Positions 1-11,692 of a stretch of 64,000 nucleotides of DNA are shown here, piece after piece (the stretch's first letter is position 1; each line of letters opens with the position of its first letter). Origin of the DNA: Vitis vinifera (lineage: Eukaryota > Streptophyta > Magnoliopsida > Vitales > Vitaceae); NCBI RefSeq assembly GCF_030704535.1, contig NC_081811.1, forward strand, positions 2,367,501-2,431,500, given 5' to 3'. Under the pieces are notes generated by a model. That model worked only from the letters and a program-made list of their open reading frames with translations. It did no database searches and was not told the origin of the DNA. Position numbers and translations under genes: made by a program.

Positions 1-1080
1 AGTAATGTATGTAATATTTTCTTATTGTAAAAAAATTAATCTAATATAATATTATTGTTTTTTTTATTAAATAAAAAAAAATTATAAATATTGGGGAACT
101 TGTATCTCCAGTTCAGTATCTCATCTGCTTCCTCAACACACAATGACATGATATTTGACATTTAAAAGAGAAAAAGAAAAAGGCTCTTTCTTCAACGGTA
201 ATAGAGGCTTCTTGGGACAACAATAATGAAATATAAACAGCAAATGATCATTGCAGAAAGAGAATCAACAACATGGCTAGCAGCATCAACAGAATGATCA
301 CAACAATCATATTTATGGAAATCTTCCTTAGGTGTACGAGTATACAGTCAGGGCAAATCAACATTTCACAACATCTCAGTGCATGACCATACATGCAGTT
401 CCTCACTTGTACATACTCCTCCATGATCTTAAGCATCTAAGTATATAGACTGCAGCATTTGCAAGTTTATATATTAGCAAATAGCACCTTAGAAAAGGTG
501 TCAATGTCTATAGGAAGTATACAAAGAAAAAACAAAAAGAGAGACTCCCCCCTACTTAGTGCCCAACCCATTAACAAAATCCACTTCCTCCAAGTAGGTG
601 CTTCACATTTTCAAATGCTATCTGATTTCTTTCCCTCCAGACAGTCCAAACTAAACATAAAGGGATAGCTTTCCAAGCTCTTTTCTACTCTTCCCAACAA
701 AGGATTCATGCCAACTTTGTTTTTTGGGCAAATAGAAAAAGCCAAATTCTTCTTCTATTTTACACATGTAACATCTACAAACACCTCATTTTCAGCTGAT
801 ACAAAGTCGATATCCTCTTCCCAGGTTGCCTCCCAGGCAAAAAAACCCCACTAGTGTTGGGGTCCAAGGATTCCAAACTGAATTATAAACAAGATGCATG
901 GCTTTGGACAGAAAATCTTTATCTTAATGCTTTTTTTCTCTTAAATTAGAAAGGAACTTTGATCATCCATCTATATTTTTCTTTACAATGGGAGATGGGG
1001 GTTTCAAATTTCAGAATCCACACCATCTAAATAAACTAACTAGTGGAAGCAAGCAGTGACTCGGAGCTATGAATCTCCTC
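1..1080. other. 3' flank of the receptor kinase gene, no gene recognised
   Basis: This stretch lies downstream of the minus-strand receptor kinase and should hold its 3' untranslated region near 1080. The rest has only short frames without domain character. One 62-codon minus frame (248-436) ends in a hydrophobic run, but I find no support for it as a gene. Confidence 0.5.
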
Positions 1081-2916
1081 TTAGTCAGAATGTTGTTGGC
1101 CCTCAAATGTAAATGACTGGTAACCAGCTGAAGAAGAAATACAACCCATATCACTGCTGCTCACAGATCTCTCAATATCATCCATCTCAGCCACAATGGA
1201 AATTGGGCGTTCTGGGATCGAGGGAACTGGCAAATCTGTCTCCAATATTTTCACAACCTGATCCATTGCTGGCCGAGCATATAGCTGTGGATGAGAACAA
1301 AGAACTGCAACCAATACATACTTCTCCATAACTTCTGGCGAACCCAACTCTGGCATACTATTATCAACAACATCTATAGCCCTCCCCTTCCTCACCAATG
1401 ACCAAGCCCAATCAGTCACAAGAGAGGGCTGGTTCTCACCAATCACCATGAGAGCCTTCTTCCCACTTAAAAGCTCAAGAAGCACAACACCAAAGCTGTA
1501 CACATCACTCCTCTCTGTCAACTGTCCATACAATGCATACTCTGGGGCAACATAACCCATTGTCCCTGCAACCCTAGTGCTCAAATGAGTCATTCCCTCG
1601 GGTGTAAACTTCGCAAGCCCAAAATCTGCCACCTTTGGCTCAAACTTCTCATCCAAAAGTATATTACTGGCTTTGATATCCCTATGGATAATACCTGGTT
1701 GAGCACCAGAATGCAAATAAGCCAACCCTCGAGCTGTTCCAAGTGCAATCTTTTGACGAAGAGGCCAACTAAGTTTTTCAGTTGACCCAAAAAGATGGTC
1801 ATGAAGACTGCCATTCTTCATCAAATCACACACAATTATCCTCTGGTGACCCTCTAATGGAGTCGTGGCAGTACAATACCCTCTCAAAGCGACTAAATTT
1901 ACATGCCTCACACTCGCAATAACCTCAACCTCATGGGCAAAATTTGTATCACCAGCAGCAGAGCAGTTCTTGAACCTTTTGAATGCAACTTCAGAGCCAT
2001 CCTTCAATACCCCCTTGTACACATTGCCATAACCTCCTCTTCCAATGATGTTGTCTCTAGTGAAATTCCTAGTAGCCTGCCTAATCTCATCAATGGTGAA
2101 CTTAATCAATGTAGTACTCCCACTGATCGACTCCAAACCCATTTCAATATTCACAATCTCGCGCTTCACGCTCCTCGATTCTCGGCGTTTCCGGTAAAAA
2201 ACCCAAACCCCACCAATCACCGCCAAGAACACAACACTACACACCACCACAACCACCACAATCACAACACCTCGCCGCTTATTCCCTGAACCACCAGACG
2301 CAAAATTGAGGTTAAACAAACACTTGGCCGTCCCGGGATCGGTGGGTCCAAGGTAGTTGGCGAAGCCGGCGGCGTAAATCGACGGGTAGGCCGTACAATC
2401 AGTGAGATTCCCGACGCTGGAACCGGTCAGATATACCGCCTGAAGATTAGACAAGCTGGTGGTGCAGGTGGCACAGGGCGAGCTGTTCTCCAGCGACTGA
2501 TTGCACGACGCGACAATATCAGCTCGCGTGGCCTGCGACACCACAGCATCGAATTGGGATCGGGTGGTGATGTTCATACAACCCTCAGAGATCCAGGTGG
2601 TTTCGAAGCCGCAATCGGATCGAATATTGAAATTGGAGGTGAAGTTGTTGACCACGCTCTGGTACGAATCCCAACACGACTCAGACGAGTTGATCGGAGG
2701 GAGGAACGACCCAGTGCTCTGGAGGTAGGTGGCCAGAACGAGGCGGAGGCCCTGGATAACGTACTGACACTGGGTAGAGGCGTTTACGTCGAAGGTGGTG
2801 ACATTGAGGAGGGGTTCGAAGTCGAGAGGACATGGAGCCAGGTTGTATTGGGCGGAGGAGAAGGAAAAGGCTAAAAATAAGAGGGAGAAGAGGAAGAAGG
2901 GGTGGAGGAGGGACAT
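1081..2916 (-). CDS. SPARK-domain receptor-like serine/threonine kinase (At1g11050-like), single exon
   Basis: A 611-residue membrane receptor kinase in one uninterrupted frame. Residues 1-22 form a signal peptide ending near SSAQ. Residues 23-212 are a cysteine-rich extracellular region of the SPARK type, opening with NLAPCPLDF and carrying a CATC pair near 148-151 and several N-glycosylation sites. A transmembrane helix at about 216-241 is followed by basic residues. The kinase domain spans roughly 281-560: glycine loop GRGGYGNV (292-299), catalytic lysine in AFKRF (K313), HRDIKASN with D413, DFG at 431-433 and APEY at 457-460. All catalytic residues are present, so it should be active. Length and layout match probable receptor kinase At1g11050 as I remember it. 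Ligand and pathway are unknown. The first ATG precedes the signal peptide directly, so the start is secure. Confidence 0.93.
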   Translation of the reverse strand: MSLLHPFFLFSLLFLAFSFSSAQYNLAPCPLDFEPLLNVTTFDVNASTQCQYVIQGLRLVLATYLQSTGSFLPPINSSESCWDSYQSVVNNFTSNFNIRSDCGFETTWISEGCMNITTRSQFDAVVSQATRADIVASCNQSLENSSPCATCTTSLSNLQAVYLTGSSVGNLTDCTAYPSIYAAGFANYLGPTDPGTAKCLFNLNFASGGSGNKRRGVVIVVVVVVCSVVFLAVIGGVWVFYRKRRESRSVKREIVNIEMGLESISGSTTLIKFTIDEIRQATRNFTRDNIIGRGGYGNVYKGVLKDGSEVAFKRFKNCSAAGDTNFAHEVEVIASVRHVNLVALRGYCTATTPLEGHQRIIVCDLMKNGSLHDHLFGSTEKLSWPLRQKIALGTARGLAYLHSGAQPGIIHRDIKASNILLDEKFEPKVADFGLAKFTPEGMTHLSTRVAGTMGYVAPEYALYGQLTERSDVYSFGVVLLELLSGKKALMVIGENQPSLVTDWAWSLVRKGRAIDVVDNSMPELGSPEVMEKYVLVAVLCSHPQLYARPAMDQVVKILETDLPVPSIPERPISIVAEMDDIERSVSSSDMGCISSSAGYQSFTFEGQQHSD

Positions 2917-4050
2917 TGAGAAGAGGCGAGAGAGGTGAAAAATGCTAGGGTTTGGTGGTGGGTAGGATGATGAGCATTGCTAAAGCAAAATTGCAGTCTT
3001 GCAGATGAGGTGTTTGTTGGGAAGCCCAGCAAGCCAGTGTTGACACCCTTTGCCCTCTCAGGCAGCTTCCAGGAAATCAGTTTGAGGGTAGCTTTGGGCA
3101 GGAGAGGTCTTCAACAGTTCCGAAAATAATTGATTGGTAGTGGGTAGGTTCTTCTTGAATCAGCACCTTAGAATTTTCTTCAATTTTATTGTGGATTGGT
3201 TTCTTCTAGAACAATAGATTTGCCAACTAAAGAAGCAAATTAAATGTGTGACTCTGTAGCGGCTGCCCGTCGGTCGGACCGGGATATTCTTATTGAGCGC
3301 AATAGATTCTCAAATTTTCAAAAAATGTTAGGGGACACTTGGAAACTTTCGAAAGCCTTCTTCAATCAAATTTAGTGCTTGCCAAAAAGAGGTGCGTTTT
3401 AATGACTATTTTAAAAAATAATTAAATATGAAGAATTATTTTTAAAATATAATTAAAAATAAAGAAATCATTTTAAAAGTATTTCAGGTTTTTAACCAGA
3501 TTTCTCTTTTACAAAACATAAAAAAAAACGGTTTTTAAAAATTGTTTTTCATAATTGTTTTTGAAATATTTCTCAAGCAAAGCTTTAGCAACTAGAAAAT
3601 GATTTTTTTTCTTTAAAAAAAAGTATTTTCAAGAAAAATGTTTTAATAGTTTTTAATTATTTTCTTATTTTAAAAAATAATTATATAAATATAATGAATG
3701 ATTAAAAATAAAGTACTATAGATAAATAAATAAATATATTTAAAGTACATTTTAAAAGTGGAAACATGTTTAAGATATTTAAAATTTATGAAACAATTTT
3801 AAAATTTTTAAAAATTATTTGTAGTGTTGGAAAATCACTTGTAGTGTTTTCTAAAAAAAACACATGAAACGTGTTGATAGTGATTTTAGGAAGCATTTTT
3901 AATTTTTCTAATATTTGGAAATATAAAATATTTTAAGAGTACGTTTAACAGTGATTTTAAAAATTGTTTCTACTATTTCTAATACTTGAAAATTTTTATT
4001 TTTCAAGTATTAGAAAGATTAAAAAACATTTCCTAAAATCATTGTTGACA
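2917..4050. other. Receptor kinase promoter and leader, then AT-rich spacer
   Basis: The first 100-200 bases upstream of the start codon are the likely leader and core promoter of the minus-strand kinase. From about 3340 to 4040 the sequence is A/T-rich and built of many degenerate blocks like GTTTTTAAAAATTG. Similar blocks recur near 12420-12880, 15230-15515 and 40590-41040, so this is probably decayed MITE sequence. No gene is seen. Confidence 0.5.
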
Positions 4051-4460
4051 GATCGGAGAGTTGGCTGTGTCTATTAACTCCCCTTGTGTTCACCGTGGGC
4101 GCTTGGGTGAATGCATTATAAGGTTAGAGTATGCGCCTTTTCTAATAGCAATTGCTTTTAGGAGAGTTGATAACACCTGAGGTCCAAGTCGATGTTATGG
4201 GTTCGAACCCCAAGGGTGTCGTTGGGAAAAAGATTGTTGGTAGATCGAAAAATTGGCCGCATCCATCAACTCCTCTTATGTTCACTGTGGATACTTGGGT
4301 GAATGCGTTTTTCCTAACAACAATTCCTTTTAAGAGAGGTCCTACAATTACTACCAAACATACTCTAAGTGTTTAAGATTAGAGTATGCGTCTTTCTTAA
4401 CAACAATTCATTTTATGAGAGGTCCTACAATCACTACCAAACATACTCTAAGTGTTAAAA
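4051..4460. repeat. Composite repeat with a tRNA-type B box
   Basis: Two related segments begin with GATCG at 4051 and 4243, offset 192 bp; both continue into a block containing CTTGGGTGAATGC. Between them, GGGTTCGAACCCC (about 4198-4210) matches the RNA polymerase III B box of tRNA-derived SINEs. Further right, a unit of about 83 bp is present twice, starting at 4307 and 4390 and ending in CATACTCTAAGTGTT. The block looks like a rearranged SINE or MITE relic. I could not define ends or target duplications. Confidence 0.5.
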
Positions 4461-4551
4461 ATATTAAAAACGCTTCCTAAAATCATTACGAAATTGATAG
4501 ATAAATTTATTAAAGATACTTTCAAATAAAATACTTTTACTAAAAACACTT

Positions 4552-4772
4552 AGATTATGTTGGGCTCCCAAAAAAAATTGAGAAAAAAAATGAAAAAGAA
4601 ATAAGAAAAAAAATGAAAAATGGAAAGAAAAAAAATAGATTTGAAATTGATAAATTATTTTTATATCTTTCTTCAAACCCATTTCACTTAGTTTCTTCTA
4701 TTATATAAAAATAAGAAAATCATAACTTTTTTATTCTTTCCTTATTACTTTTTTAGCAGCCAAACGTACCCT
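4552..4772. mobile_element. MITE-like element, family A, copy 1
   Basis: The segment starts near TTATGTTGGGCTCCCAAAA and ends near TAGCAGCCAAACGTACCC. The ends are imperfect inverted repeats of the form ATGTTTGGTTGC / GCAACCAAACAT, with an A-rich then T-rich interior. Related copies lie at about 5036-5285, 10318-10600, 11396-11692 and 17786-17998. Boundaries are approximate. Confidence 0.5.
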
Positions 4773-5035
4773 TAAAATTACGTGAATATCGTGCATATTA
4801 AAAAACACCCACTTGGAATCTTTTTCTTTTCTCCACTCAAAAGTTTATCATCTTCAAAAACAAAATAATAACTTTGATTCGTCAATTCCTCAACACTTTT
4901 TCTTTCTTAGCTCTTGCCATCAGGTTGGTCTAAAAGCACTTTCATTTTTTTTGAACGTTTTTTTTTTCCTTCTTTTCACATCTTCAATAAGCTTTTGAGA
5001 AAGTAATTTATCATGACTAGTTTCCTTGGTATTTT

Positions 5036-5285
5036 ATCCTATGTTTGGTTTTTTCAAATATTTGAGAAAAAAATATAAGGAAAATAAGTAGAAAAAAAAT
5101 AGAATTTTTTATTTTAAATTAAGTTAATATATTATTTTTATATGTTTTTCAAACATATTTTATTAATTTTTCTCCTTTATATAAAAATTAAATAATTTAA
5201 AAACGTATGATTTTAATTAATTTTAATTATATTTAATTTTTTAAATAAACATATATTTTTCACTTATTTTTATCTCAATACACAT
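5036..5285. mobile_element. MITE-like element, family A, copy 2
   Basis: It starts CCTATGTTTGGTTTTTTC and shares the interior order of copy 1: an A-rich block, a conserved stretch about TTATATAAAAATTAAATAATTT, then T-rich sequence. The right inverted repeat is less clear than in copy 1, so the right end is uncertain. Confidence 0.45.
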
Positions 5286-7488
5286 TTGGGGATCTACTTG
5301 GTCCCTAGATGCATTTGAATTGTTGACCCTCCTTTTGAGGGCATGACCATAAGCTTAGACAACTTATGAAAATTGATGACCCAACTTCAAATTTGAATTC
5401 CCTTAGAAGCCATCTTGAGAATAATTGGTTTGAAGATTGTTAGGTAACTAACTAAAAATATGGCAACTACCAATTTTTAGTCGATTATATGCATGGGGCC
5501 ATGCAACACTTCAAATTGGTCTTAAGACTCAAAACCAATCCTCAATCTTTTTCCTTCTTTACTTATTGGTCCCACCCCAACTACCTCATCTACATAAAAT
5601 AAAATAAAATAATTAAAAAATTAAAAAAAAATTACATTATGCCCTTCTAAGTTTTTTTTTTCTTTTTAAATATTAATAAAAAAAACAACCATTCTACTTC
5701 CACCGTTGCAATGATGGTAATGAAAGATGATCAACTCCCATAATGTGATAACGTCTAAAAAAGTCTAAATATTGAACTTCCACCAAGTTGAACAAAATTT
5801 TGAAAAAAAAATAGTAAAAATATATGAAGTTTCTGATGAAAGTATCTTGTTTTTAAACAAAAATTATCAATCTAAACTTAGATTAAAAATATTTGTCAAA
5901 GCAATGCGTTCGTACAACATTAAGTTCCACTTTATTATTATTATTATTATTATTTTAAAACCACAATCTATAAAAACTATCATTAGTAACTATGGTTTTA
6001 AATTTAAAGTTAAAATCATAATCATAAATTGTGATTTTTTACACTAAAAAAAAAAATCACATAAATGATTACATGATTATAAAGACCGGATTGGTAAATG
6101 TTTTGAAAAGAGATTTATTTATTTTTTTCTTTTTTTTTTTCTTCCAAAACACTATTTTGAACTTAAACTCATTTCTCATTTCCATTATGCTCCTAAAGAA
6201 TAATAATAATAATAATAATAATGGCATTGAATCCATAAGCTAAATTTAAGTTCATTAATTTATTTATACATATGAAATGCTAGGTTGGTCAATGATTTAA
6301 TTATTTTATGCCGTCTTATATAAATCCTTTTCCCTTTTTCTTCCTCCTAATAAGGCCAAATTAATTAGGCATGGAGCCCTCATTGGTGACAACATATAAA
6401 ATTTTATCTTAATTATTAAATAAAAATAAAAATAATTTAAATACCACGTTTTAAACACTAAGATTTGACTAATATTTTAAAATTGGAAAACGTGTATGAA
6501 ACATTTACGTGGAAAGGGTCATCACCATGCACCACCCCACTATGACATAGACAATAGAATTTAATAATATTAATTAATTTACCACTCATGTTTAATTAAT
6601 ATTCAACGTGTAACTATAGGATACTTTTCACACAATTTAGTATTTTATTTAGTGGGTAACTTTGTTCATTTCTTACCAACGGATGTAATTTATTTTTTTG
6701 CAACTTAGAAATTTATGAAATTTGGATTTGGATTATTCAGAGTTGTAAATTTTAAGGTAAGTTTGTACTTATGGTTGGAAGAACTTTTAGAATAACTAAT
6801 ACAAAAAAAAAAAAAATAGGAAAGGAATACTTGTTATTTCCTAATGTGAATTTTACTATATTTTTAATTTTAAAATTTATTTTTGATCATTTTTATCTCT
6901 AAATTAGTGTTTGATTTTTGAAATTTTTTTAGTAGGTTTTAAAATTATGATTATCTCTAAATTGGTATTTGATTTTAAAAATAAAATTTGGACTATTTTA
7001 AAATTAGAAAACTCTCCATAATTCTAAAAAGAGTTTTATAAGTATAAATAGATATATTCTATTTAGAAGGAGTGGATTTTTCTAAACCCATAGAGAACAT
7101 AACCATTTATAAAAAAACTTAATCCTCCAGCTCTCAAACTTTCAAAATCTTTATTGAGATTACATTTTAATTACAACAAATATAAGAGATCTCATCATGA
7201 AACTATGATAAGAGTTTCAAAAATTCCACTAAGAAGCATAGAAGAGTGTTGTGTTAGGGACGTAGGTATTAACGGTATAAAACTCCAAGGAGTAGTGCAT
7301 CTGATCAAGTAAAACTGTATGCATTTTTCTTATATTTAGTAGATTATTTAGTATGGTATTTTACACCTAGTAGGTTGCTAGGTAGTTTTTTCATGTGTTA
7401 TATCTTATCTTGTATTCATTTAGGTGATTGATTTTATTTATATTTACATTAAAATTTTGTTTTGAAGAATTAAAATAAACTAAAATAG
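5286..7488. other. AT-rich intergenic spacer
   Basis: No gene is recognised. The stretch holds short ATT/AAT microsatellites (about 5934-5955 and 6200-6223) and long A or T runs. The few open frames here are low-complexity and are not supported. Confidence 0.6.
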
Positions 7489-8564
7489 GTGATTGTGGAC
7501 CCCGCATTTCGGCTCATGCGTTTCCCACTCGATGGCGAGCTCGAATTTTATTTGAAAAATGATTTAATTGGTTAAAAAAAATGACTTGGAGTCGCCACTT
7601 ATTTTTGTTTTATTTTTTAAAGGGTAAACAAAATAAGAAAGAAAACCCTAAGTGTGACTCCTTATTTTGAAAAAGGCGGTCTATGAAAACCGGATCGGGT
7701 TCGGGGGTCAGGTTACTTATCGGGAAGGTACGGTAAAGACCGTAACACCCCTCTAAGTCCCTAAAGTCGGGTCTCTACTAATAAAATGAAGCAATCATGG
7801 TAATTGATGAGGGAATCAATGAATACTCAGAATGATCATGCACATGTTAGAATCTAAACATGCGTACAGAAAATGACCCGAGCGGGTGAGTAAATACGTA
7901 CCTGGGTGGCGAACCAATATGCGCTATCAAGAAGTGAGGTTAGTGCACAATTAAGGAATAATTTCGAGCATGTCATAGAGCAAAATAAAGTCAATCATGC
8001 ATGACAATTAAATCAATCAGTCGATCAATCAATCATAAAGTCACCCATGTTGGGCCCCCACTAAAGCCCGTTTATTTAGCATGACTTAATCTCACAAATT
8101 CCATTGTTCTGAAATTATGAAAAATTCGTTCACGCTTATTAAAATCAAGAAGAGTGGAAGATCATTTGAAAACTAGAGCGGAATTAAAACTATTTGAGAG
8201 AAAATTGGACTTTTGAAATTTAATTGAAAATTTGGAATCTTGAAGATCACTAGAAAATTGGAGTTTTAGAGTTTATTTGAAGATCAGACTCTTAGAGGTT
8301 GAATTGTGAGAATGTGAATTTTAGAAATCGAATTTGAAAGAGGTTGAAATTTTGAAAATGATTTGAGGGTTCGGGATCTTAAAAAAAATTAAGTTACGAA
8401 AATTGGGATTATGAGAGTTGAATTTTGAAAGATATAAGAATCGTAAGTTATTTGAGAAGTAGGAATTATGAAAGTTGATTTATGAAAATTGGAAGTCTCG
8501 AAAATCATTTGAAGGCAGACTTTTTGGAAATTGAACTGCGAGAACATAGACTTTTGAAAGTTGA

Positions 8565-8762
8565 ATTTGTAATAATAATGATAATAAGATTTTGAAAGTT
8601 TGAATTGATAATAATAATAATAATAATAAGATTTTGAAAGTGTGAATTAATAATAATAAGATTTTGAAAGTTGAATTAATAATAATAATGATGATAAAAT
8701 TTTGAGAGTTTGAATTAATAATAATAATGATAATAAGAATAATAATAATAAGATTTTGAAAG
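8565..8762. repeat. AAT-rich minisatellite inside the solo LTR
   Basis: Runs of AATAATAAT alternate with the phrase GATTTTGAAAGT about five times. It is a local expansion within the LTR. Confidence 0.8.
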
Positions 8763-8960
8763 TGCTTTGGGCTCCATCTCCATCAAGCCCATGTCCATTC
8801 ATTAAAAGAAGCCCATGTCCATTCATTTAAAGAGCCTTGGGCTCCATCTCCATCAAGCCCAAGTCCATTCATTAAAAGAGCTTTGGGCTCTATTTACACC
8901 AAGCCCACGTCCATAAGCCCACGTCCATTCTTTAAAAGAGCTTTGGGCTACATTCATTAA
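8763..8960. repeat. Tandem repeat of about 60 bp inside the solo LTR
   Basis: The phrase GCTTTGGGCTCCATCTCC... and the phrase CCATTCATTAAAAGAG recur about three to four times with small changes. It lies directly after the AAT-rich minisatellite. Confidence 0.75.
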
Positions 8961-9452
8961 AAAAAGCCTTGGGCCATCCGGCCCAAGCTAAAAGAAAAGG
9001 GCTTAAGGCCCACAAAAACAAACTTAAGCCCACAAGTCAGTGTCTTGGGAGCCCACCAACAAAGCCCACTGCCTAAAATATCCACCCAAAGATCAAAAGA
9101 TGGTTTTACTCTTTTTTTTAAAAAGATTTCCGGGTTGAAGACCGGTGGTGGCAGGTTGGTGGTGAAGATGGTAGAACAAAGCTCCAATAATAAGAACCAA
9201 AATAAACTCATATCATCCTCACCCTATATATCCATCAACGAGCTTAGAAAAGAAGTTAAAAAAAAACAAGCATGGAGTGGAGAAAAGAAAGTACCCGGAG
9301 ATGAAAAACAAAGAGAGAGGACGAGAGGTTGAAGAAAGGTCTATTTGGTGCCCGGTTTTCTCTCTTGTCCCCAGATTTTTTCTTTAAAAAAACCTCCCAG
9401 CTGCTGCCCGTTTTCTTCCCCCACCTAGCTGCTGCCCCTCTTCCTCTTCAGT

Positions 9453-9523
9453 GCATGTGCTGCCCCCAAAATCTCCTCCACTGCATGTGCTGCCCAGAAA
9501 AAAACCCAATGCATGTGCTGCCC
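9453..9523. repeat. Three copies of GCATGTGCTGCCC
   Basis: The 13-mer GCATGTGCTGCCC begins at 9453, 9483 and 9511 in the C-rich 3' part of the solo LTR. The spacing is about 30 bp. Confidence 0.75.
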
Positions 9524-10317
9524 GGTTTTTTTCCTTTTCTCTCTAAAAAAAAACCCCCCAAAACGCCCATCACCTTCTTTCTGCCAGCATCCCCCTTGTA
9601 AACCCCGTTCCTCTCCATCACTTCCCATCTCACCCACTCCCCTAATAAAAAAATATTTTTCTCCTCCCTCTCCCGCCAACTAGGGGGTCTACAGTGATAT
9701 AATATTAATTTCGGGATTAATTCAAAGACTACTCCTTCTAAGTAATTCCATTATATCAAGACTAAAAAAAAAAATATTCACACTTAATCTTCACCTTTTT
9801 ATTTTTTATAATTAATGTGTTATTTATTTAATTGTGACAATAATTATTGCAACTTGCAATTATAATCTCTAATGGATAAAGGAAAGGAATATTCGGAGAA
9901 GGAACAATTTATTTTGTCATGATTGATCCAAGTCAAAATAAACGTGTGGAATTGATTATGCTAGGAATGTTTGACATTTTGGCTCAAAACCCAACTTTAG
10001 GACAACAAAATAGAAGTTCTAGAACACTTTTAAAACAATTATTTTTTTTTCATTTTTAAAATTAGTTTGAAATTGTATTTTAATATATATATTTTAATTT
10101 TAACTTTCAAATTTAGTTTCTAAAATTGCGATTAATACAATGATTAATTTTTTATTATAATATGTCTATAATATAAAAATAACATTTCATTTTTATTTTT
10201 ATTTTTACTTTTATTTATTATTCTACTTACTTTTTTAATTATAACATATTTTTAATCTAAAAAGTCTTCATTAGGATAAATCATTCTTACGTTGTGATTT
10301 TTTTTTTCTCTATACTT

Positions 10318-10600
10318 TAATGCTTTGTTTGGTTTTAAGAAAATAGAAATAAAAAAAATAAATAAGAAAATAAAATTTCCATATTTTATTTTCTATTAAA
10401 AATATGAAAAAAGATCAAATATAATTAAAGTTAGTAATAAATTAAAATATTTTGCAATTATTTAATATCTATATAAATGTAAAAGTTGAAATAAATGAAT
10501 TAAGTTTAGTACAATATATAAAAATAATTTATTTACTTTAAATATATACTCTCTTTTTTTCCTTATAGTTTCTTTATCCATTGTCTTTTTCATTAAATTT
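10318..10600. mobile_element. MITE-like element, family A, copy 3
   Basis: It begins near ATGCTTTGTTTGGTTTTAAG and has the family's A-rich block, the TTATATAAATG-like centre and the T-rich right part. The ends are approximate. Confidence 0.4.
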
Positions 10601-11395
10601 TCCAATCAAAAAATAGGTAAAAGGTTTTAATGTTGTTGAGCTTTTTGGGAACAAATGCATTTTAATGCAGGTACTTAAGACCGACCATATGGGTGCATTC
10701 CAATCATTCCACAAATAGTAGAAATCACTTTTGATCATGTTGTTGTTTTTATTTATTTAAAAATAAATAAAAAGTTAGATTTTAATTTAATTGATTTTAC
10801 ATTAATATTTGCATCTTAGACCTTGAATTACCTTTTTGAAATGTATGAAATCACGAATGTAATCATACTAAAATCGATAATCACTTAATTTCATAGTATA
10901 GAAGTCTTTCACCTTCTTTTTTTAGAAAACTTTTCTTCCTCAATTCCCTTGGTGTTTATTTTCATAGAAAAAAGTAAAATTGTGGGAGAAAGTTTATTTA
11001 TTTATTTTAATAGGTGGATTTTTGACAGTTCAAACTTCCAAAAACGGTTTTCTGATATTTTATTTGGTTAGATCTCGTGTACCACCTAACTCCAACATAT
11101 TAAAATTACCTTTTATGTTCTTCCTTTCTCTAATTTTTTTCCCTTTTTTGCATGAGGTTTCCTAAATTTAAAAAAACAAAGCATAAAAAAAAAAAGTAAA
11201 AATGAAATAAGTTTATATAAAATAGTTGAAAATCAAAATAAATATAAGTCTAGCTAATTAAAAAAATACAAAAGAAAAAAATGATTTTTTATTTTGAAAA
11301 AAAGAAAGTGAAAATCCTCTCAAAGAAATAATATCTAGGTAGACAAAAATAATCTTTAAATAAAAAATATGAAAATTTTAATTATTTTTAATTAA

Positions 11396-11692
11396 GGTTA
11401 CATTTGATGATCGAAAATTTTAAGAAAAGAATATAAGGGAATAAAATACAGAGAAAATGTGAAAGAAAAATAAAAAATAGATTTAAAGTTCATAAATTAT
11501 TGTATAGGTATATTTAAATTCATTCAAATTTATTTTACTTATTTTTTTTGTATTATATAAATGTTAAATAATTTTAAAATAGACAAATTTTAAATTAATT
11601 TTATTATATTTTTTTATTTATTTAATGAAATAAAGTATAAGAAAATAATTTTTCTTTTCATGTGCTTTTTGGGAGAGGCAAACATGGCCTAA
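11396..11692. mobile_element. MITE-like element, family A, copy 4
   Basis: It begins near GGTTACATTTGATGATCG and ends near GAGGCAAACATGGCC. The interior follows family A: a gaaaaataaaaaatag block, a TATTATATAAATGTTAAATAA core, then T-rich sequence. Confidence 0.45.

Larger units (their letters stand above)
7494..9693. mobile_element. Solo LTR of a large LTR retrotransposon, 2.2 kb
   Basis: The segment begins TGTGGACCCC and ends GGGGTCTACA, so it has TG...CA termini inside a nearly perfect 10-bp inverted repeat. It is flanked on both sides by GTGAT (7489-7493 and 9694-9698), a perfect 5-bp target duplication. No polyprotein, primer binding site or second LTR is nearby, so this is a solo LTR left by LTR-LTR recombination. 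A diverged copy of its first 800 bases lies at 52892. LTR length suggests a Gypsy-type or large derivative element, but the superfamily cannot be fixed without internal domains. The short frames inside are not genes. Confidence 0.85.

Noticed and set aside
248..436. 62-codon minus-strand frame with a hydrophobic C-terminus
   Set aside because: No domain, no promoter or conserved context; it lies in the 3' flank of the receptor kinase and chance frames of this size are common.
8957..9679. Open frames within the solo LTR
   Set aside because: They read through CT-rich and tandem-repeated LTR sequence and show no protein family character.
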